NCBI GenBank assembly: GCA_018649725.1
Contig: JABIHH010000078.1
Coordinates: forward strand, 1 to 64,000
DNA: 64,000 nt
Source: Rhodospirillaceae bacterium
Lineage (GTDB): Bacteria > Pseudomonadota > Alphaproteobacteria > Rhodospirillales > UBA2165
Direction: 5' to 3'
The notes below the pieces were generated by a model. It did not search any database, was not told where the DNA came from, and was given only the letters and a program-made list of their open reading frames with translations. Each line of letters opens with the position of its first letter. The first letter of the stretch is position 1. Shown here one piece after another: positions 60,837-64,000 of this stretch. The position numbers and the translations under genes are program-made.

Positions 60837-62456
60837 ATGACCAACGCCTATGAGGAACTCGACAAGCTTCCGGCCAATTTTGTCCCGCTATCGCCGTTAA
60901 GCTTTATTGAGCGCAGCGCTAAGGTTTACCCGAACCGCGTGGCTGTCATTCATGGTGAACGGCGCTATAGCTGGGTCGAGACCTATGCCCGCTCTCGTCA
61001 ATTGGCTGATGCCTTAACCAAGCGCGGCATCGGCAAGGGCGATACGGTTGCGATCATGGGGGCGAATACGCCGGAGACGTACGAAGCGCATTACGGTGTG
61101 CCGATGACTGGTGCTGTTTTGAACGCCCTCAACATTCGGCTTGATGCAGCCACGATTGCCTTCATTCTCGATCATGGTGAAGCCAAGGTTTTGCTCACCG
61201 ACCGAGAATTCTCTCCCACCGTCAAAGCAGCGCTTGAACAATGTGAGGCCACGCCCATCGTTATCGATATTGATGATGTCTTGGCTAATGGCGGCGAGTT
61301 GATCGGCGAGATGGATTATGAGGCCTTCATCGCCGATGGTGATGCTGAGTTTGAATGGTCCCTGCCCGCAGATGAATGGCAGGCGATCTCGCTCAACTAT
61401 ACGTCCGGCACAACAGGCAATCCGAAGGGTGTCGTCTATCATCACCGAGGGGCCTATATGAACGCCATCGGCAATCTGCTCGCCTGGGATATGAATAAGC
61501 ATCCGGTTTACCTCTGGACCCTGCCGATGTTTCATTGCAATGGCTGGTGTTTCCCCTGGACCGTAGCGGCGCATGCTGGCACCAATGTTTGTCTTAGAAA
61601 TGTCAGCGCCAAAGGTATTTTTGATGCGATCGCGGACAATAAGATCGATCACTTCTGCGGCGCGCCGATTGTCTTGGGCATGCTGGTTAATGCACCGGAA
61701 GAAGAGAAAAAACCCTTTGATTACACCATCCATGTCATGACCGCCGGTGCACCGCCGCCGGCTGCCATTCTGCAAGCCATGAAAGACGCCGGATTTGACG
61801 TCACCCATGCCTACGGACTGACCGAGACCTATGGCCCGGCAACCGTCTGTGCGTGGCAAGATGAGTGGGACACTTTATCAGCCAATGAGCAGGCCGCGAT
61901 GAAATCCCGCCAAGGCGTGAACTATGTCGTGCTTGATCAGCTCAATATTATCGATCCAGAAACCATGCAGCCGGTGCCTGCTGATGGCGAGACCATGGGC
62001 GAGGTAATGTTCCGCGGCAACAACGTCATGAAAGGCTATCTTAAAAACCCGACCGCCTCAGATGAAGCGCTGGCGGGCGGCTGGTTCCATTCGGGTGATC
62101 TAGGTGTGATGCATCCAGACGGCTACATTCAGCTTAAAGATCGCTCAAAAGATATCATTATCTCCGGCGGTGAAAACATCTCCTCCATTGAGGTTGAAAA
62201 CGCGCTTTACATGCATCCGGGCGTATTGGCAGCAGCCGTGGTCGCCAAAAATGATGACAAATGGGGCGAGACGCCTTGCGCTTTCATCGAGCTCAAACCG
62301 GATGCCGGCGAGGTGAGCGAAGCAGAAATTATCCAGTTTGCCCGCGACAATCTGGCCCATTTCAAATGTCCGCGCCACGTGGTATTTGGAGAGCTCCCAA
62401 AAACCTCGACCGGTAAAATCCAGAAATTCGTTCTTAGAGAACGCGCTAACGCGTAA
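60837..62456 (+). CDS. medium/long-chain acyl-CoA synthetase (AMP-binding, AlkK-like)
   Basis: A 539-residue adenylate-forming enzyme. Motifs: LNYTSGTTGNPKGVVYHHRG, MFHCNGWCFPW, AYGLTETYGP, GWFHSGDLGVMHPDGYIQLKDRSKDIIISGGENISS (partly quoted) and the catalytic lysine in KTSTGKIQKF near the C-terminus. The HCNGW and DRSKDIIISGGENIS patterns point to the fatty-acyl-CoA synthetase branch rather than PrpE. Good start: GAGGA precedes ATG 60837. It activates fatty or aryl carboxylates to CoA thioesters; the exact substrate is not deducible. Confidence 0.88.
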   Translation: MTNAYEELDKLPANFVPLSPLSFIERSAKVYPNRVAVIHGERRYSWVETYARSRQLADALTKRGIGKGDTVAIMGANTPETYEAHYGVPMTGAVLNALNIRLDAATIAFILDHGEAKVLLTDREFSPTVKAALEQCEATPIVIDIDDVLANGGELIGEMDYEAFIADGDAEFEWSLPADEWQAISLNYTSGTTGNPKGVVYHHRGAYMNAIGNLLAWDMNKHPVYLWTLPMFHCNGWCFPWTVAAHAGTNVCLRNVSAKGIFDAIADNKIDHFCGAPIVLGMLVNAPEEEKKPFDYTIHVMTAGAPPPAAILQAMKDAGFDVTHAYGLTETYGPATVCAWQDEWDTLSANEQAAMKSRQGVNYVVLDQLNIIDPETMQPVPADGETMGEVMFRGNNVMKGYLKNPTASDEALAGGWFHSGDLGVMHPDGYIQLKDRSKDIIISGGENISSIEVENALYMHPGVLAAAVVAKNDDKWGETPCAFIELKPDAGEVSEAEIIQFARDNLAHFKCPRHVVFGELPKTSTGKIQKFVLRERANA

Positions 62457-62476
62457 ACCAAAGACGCTGAGCGGAG

Positions 62477-62569
62477 ATGGCAGCGGACCCTGAGCGTGCC
62501 AAACAATTTAAGATGGGCACATTGATGTTGTCAGCTGTGCGCCGCGCCGCTACGCTCGGCCCAGAATAA
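62477..62569 (+). CDS. possible 30-residue peptide
   Basis: A short frame after the acyl-CoA synthetase: it begins MAADPERAKQFKMGTL and ends RRAATLGPE then TAA, directly preceded by GCGGAG. It is basic and fits neither neighbour. It may be a genuine small peptide, the remnant of a larger gene, or chance. Confidence 0.25.
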   Translation: MAADPERAKQFKMGTLMLSAVRRAATLGPE

Positions 62570-62592
62570 TTGAGCGTAATTAGGAAAACTCA

Positions 62593-63210
62593 ATGAGCGA
62601 TCTAGACGTCTACGAAAAGCAAAATTTCGGCAATCAAAGCGGTATTGGCAAGCGCCCGGCGCTGCTGATCGTCGACTTCGTCAACGGCTTTGCCGATCCC
62701 GAGCAATTTGGCGGCGGCAATATCCAAGCGGCCATCGATAAAACGGTCGGCCTCCTCGCTTTTGCCCGCGCACAGAAAATGCCGATTGCCACCTCCCGCG
62801 TCGTCTATGCTGATGACGGCTCGGACAACGGGGTTTTTTGTATAAAAGCACCGGCGCTGGCAGGCCTCACCGAAGACAATCCATCGAGCCAAATCGTTGA
62901 TGAACTGACCCCGATTGACGGCGAATATGTCGTCCGCAAGCTCCAGCCCTCGCCATTTTTCGGCACCAATCTCGCTGCCTGGCTGATCGGCAAGGGCGTC
63001 GATACGATCTTAACAGTCGGCTGCACGACATCCGGCTGCGTCCGCGCCTCCGTCATTGATAGTTTAAGCTACAATTTCAAAACCGTCGTCGTCACCGATT
63101 GCGTCGGCGACCGCGCCCTCGGCCCCCACGAAGCAAACCTCTTCGACATGGGCCAAAAATACGCTGATCTGATGACCGCAGATGAAGTGATGGCGGCAAT
63201 AAAAGGTTAA
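62593..63210 (+). CDS. isochorismatase-fold amidohydrolase (maleamate amidase / N-carbamoylsarcosine amidase-like)
   Basis: A 205-residue cysteine hydrolase with the full catalytic triad: D28 in LLIVDFVNGF, K116 in VVRKLQPSPFFGT, and C149 in VGCTTSGCVRAS. The 'PSPFFGT' and 'TTSGCVRAS' stretches are typical for N-carbamoylsarcosine amidase and maleamate amidohydrolase (NicF). The convergent neighbour is a cysteine-containing maleate isomerase 4 bp away, which favours maleamate to maleate hydrolysis at the end of nicotinate-type degradation. Substrate is inferred. Confidence 0.82.
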   Translation: MSDLDVYEKQNFGNQSGIGKRPALLIVDFVNGFADPEQFGGGNIQAAIDKTVGLLAFARAQKMPIATSRVVYADDGSDNGVFCIKAPALAGLTEDNPSSQIVDELTPIDGEYVVRKLQPSPFFGTNLAAWLIGKGVDTILTVGCTTSGCVRASVIDSLSYNFKTVVVTDCVGDRALGPHEANLFDMGQKYADLMTADEVMAAIKG

Positions 63211-63214
63211 TTAT

Positions 63215-63967
63215 TTAAAATGAGCTGAGAATTTTCCCGCAGCCCTCAAATTGGTCATTAATACCGGCTGCACGGAGTGCTGCCCAGAGCGTTACTTGAT
63301 TGCTGGTGATCACCGGCTTATCGAGTTTGGTTTCAAGCTCCGGAATAAGGGCCAGTGTCGGAAAGTCGGTACAGGAAATGAAAATAGCTTCGGCGTCGGG
63401 ATGATCGACGGAGAGCACATGAGCTAATATTTTATCAGCGGGCGTCCGGGCAATCTGAATATATTCTTGAGGGCCACCAGCGCCAATTCCGAGACCCTTA
63501 ATGGTTAAAGCCTCCACCCCGTTATCCAACAGGAAGGCCACCTCATGCGCGTTGAGTGCATCATGATAGGGCGTTGCGATGGCGATCTTGGTGAGTTTCA
63601 AAGCTTGTAAAGCGCCAACAATTGAGGCCGCTGTGGTCACCGAAGACACGCCTGAAATACTGGTCATAAAATCGGTCAGTTGGTTGAGCGGCTCTACCAT
63701 TGAGCCTGCCGTGCAGCCATAGGCTATGCAACTTAATCCCGCCTGCGCCAGATCAGAAGTCGCTTTTTCAATGTCGGCATAAAGCGCTTTTTTACCGTCT
63801 TCACTCGAACTATCTGCATGAAGCGGCATGCGGGTGACATGACACGTGACGCCATCGGGCATCATCTGCGCCCATTCAGCCTCATTGACCGTATTGGTTG
63901 GCGGCACGATCAGGCCGAGCTTGGCGCGCTGGCCATAGGTGGTTTCGGCTGAAAATGAATTGGCCAT
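63215..63967 (-). CDS. maleate cis-trans isomerase-like protein
   Basis: A 250-residue Asp/Glu racemase-superfamily protein of the maleate isomerase branch: LIVPPTNTVNEAEWAQMMPDGV at residues 19-40 (partly quoted). Both catalytic cysteines are present, C85 in IAYGCTAGS and C199 in FISCTDFPTL. It would isomerise maleate to fumarate. The paralogue at 31051-31773 lacks both cysteines. The start ATG (63965-63967) lies 33 bp from the window end, so its promoter and any upstream partner genes are outside. Confidence 0.85.
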   Translation of the reverse strand: MANSFSAETTYGQRAKLGLIVPPTNTVNEAEWAQMMPDGVTCHVTRMPLHADSSSEDGKKALYADIEKATSDLAQAGLSCIAYGCTAGSMVEPLNQLTDFMTSISGVSSVTTAASIVGALQALKLTKIAIATPYHDALNAHEVAFLLDNGVEALTIKGLGIGAGGPQEYIQIARTPADKILAHVLSVDHPDAEAIFISCTDFPTLALIPELETKLDKPVITSNQVTLWAALRAAGINDQFEGCGKILSSF

Positions 63968-64000
63968 ATTAAGCGGCTGATTCCGGAAACAGGCCGGCCT

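Noticed and set aside
61014-61859. 281-codon frame antisense to the acyl-CoA synthetase
   Set aside because: Long only because of codon bias on the other strand; the synthetase motifs define the coding strand.
1-64000. Search for tRNA, rRNA, phage or transposase genes
   Set aside because: No cloverleaf with a matching TTCGA arm, no rRNA stretches, no integrase or transposase motifs were noticed in any gap.

Overview
The window looks like a chromosomal segment of an alphaproteobacterium with intermediate GC. The evidence is the mixture of gene types (cobN/cobW/cobO-type B12 genes, cbtBA, a cytochrome-fused urate oxidase, FixL-like PAS kinase, DUF3237) and intergenic hairpins of the GTCAT...CTTGA...ATCCA type that are common in that class. 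No rRNA, tRNA, CRISPR array, prophage or complete insertion sequence was found. All product names come from reading motifs by eye; no database search was run.

Layout. (1) 1-1.1 kb: the 3' end of an RTX-type secreted repeat protein. (2) 1.1-29.3 kb: an almost complete adenosylcobalamin region. It holds cobA-cobB, cbiD-cobK, a six-gene operon cbiX-cobH-cobL-cobI-cbiG/cobJ-cobM, cbiB (cobD), a riboswitch-led operon cobU-cobW-cobN-cobO-cobQ, cobS-cobC, cobT, threonine-phosphate decarboxylase, and a second riboswitch in front of the cobalt importer cbtBA. It carries signatures of early (anaerobic-type) cobalt insertion (CbiX, CbiD, CbiG) together with the late-insertion chelatase subunit CobN; cobG, cobF, cobS/T chelatase subunits and bluB are not seen. 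Two genes unrelated to B12 (pentapeptide-repeat protein, methyltransferase) and a GIY-YIG gene bracketed by inverted palindromic repeats sit inside it.

(3) 29.4-33.5 kb: a small catabolic island with a TauD/TfdA-like oxygenase, a MarR regulator with a perfect 30-bp palindrome between the two divergent genes, a maleate-isomerase-like protein lacking the usual cysteines, a two-domain extradiol-dioxygenase-like VOC protein and a UbiX-like flavin prenyltransferase. (4) 33.5-49.1 kb: a full purine catabolic locus. From one AT-rich divergent control region, the minus arm encodes HIU hydrolase, cytochrome-type urate oxidase PuuD, xanthine dehydrogenase XdhA/XdhB, a BMP-type nucleoside ABC importer and guanine deaminase. 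The plus arm encodes a GntR/FCD regulator, PuuE allantoinase, OHCU decarboxylase, allantoicase and ureidoglycolate lyase. Together they would take up nucleosides or bases and convert guanine through xanthine, urate, allantoin and allantoate to glyoxylate plus urea.

(5) 49.1-64 kb: three DMT-superfamily permeases, an SDR, a VOC protein, DUF3237, an amidase, propionyl-CoA synthetase, a degenerate receiver protein, a FixL-like hybrid histidine kinase, a fatty-acyl-CoA synthetase, and a convergent pair of isochorismatase-fold amidase and cysteine-containing maleate isomerase. Strongest candidates for follow-up are the repeat-bracketed GIY-YIG element, the MarR palindrome and its cluster, the hybrid B12 route, the long palindrome covering the puuE translation start, and the receiver without its phospho-acceptor.
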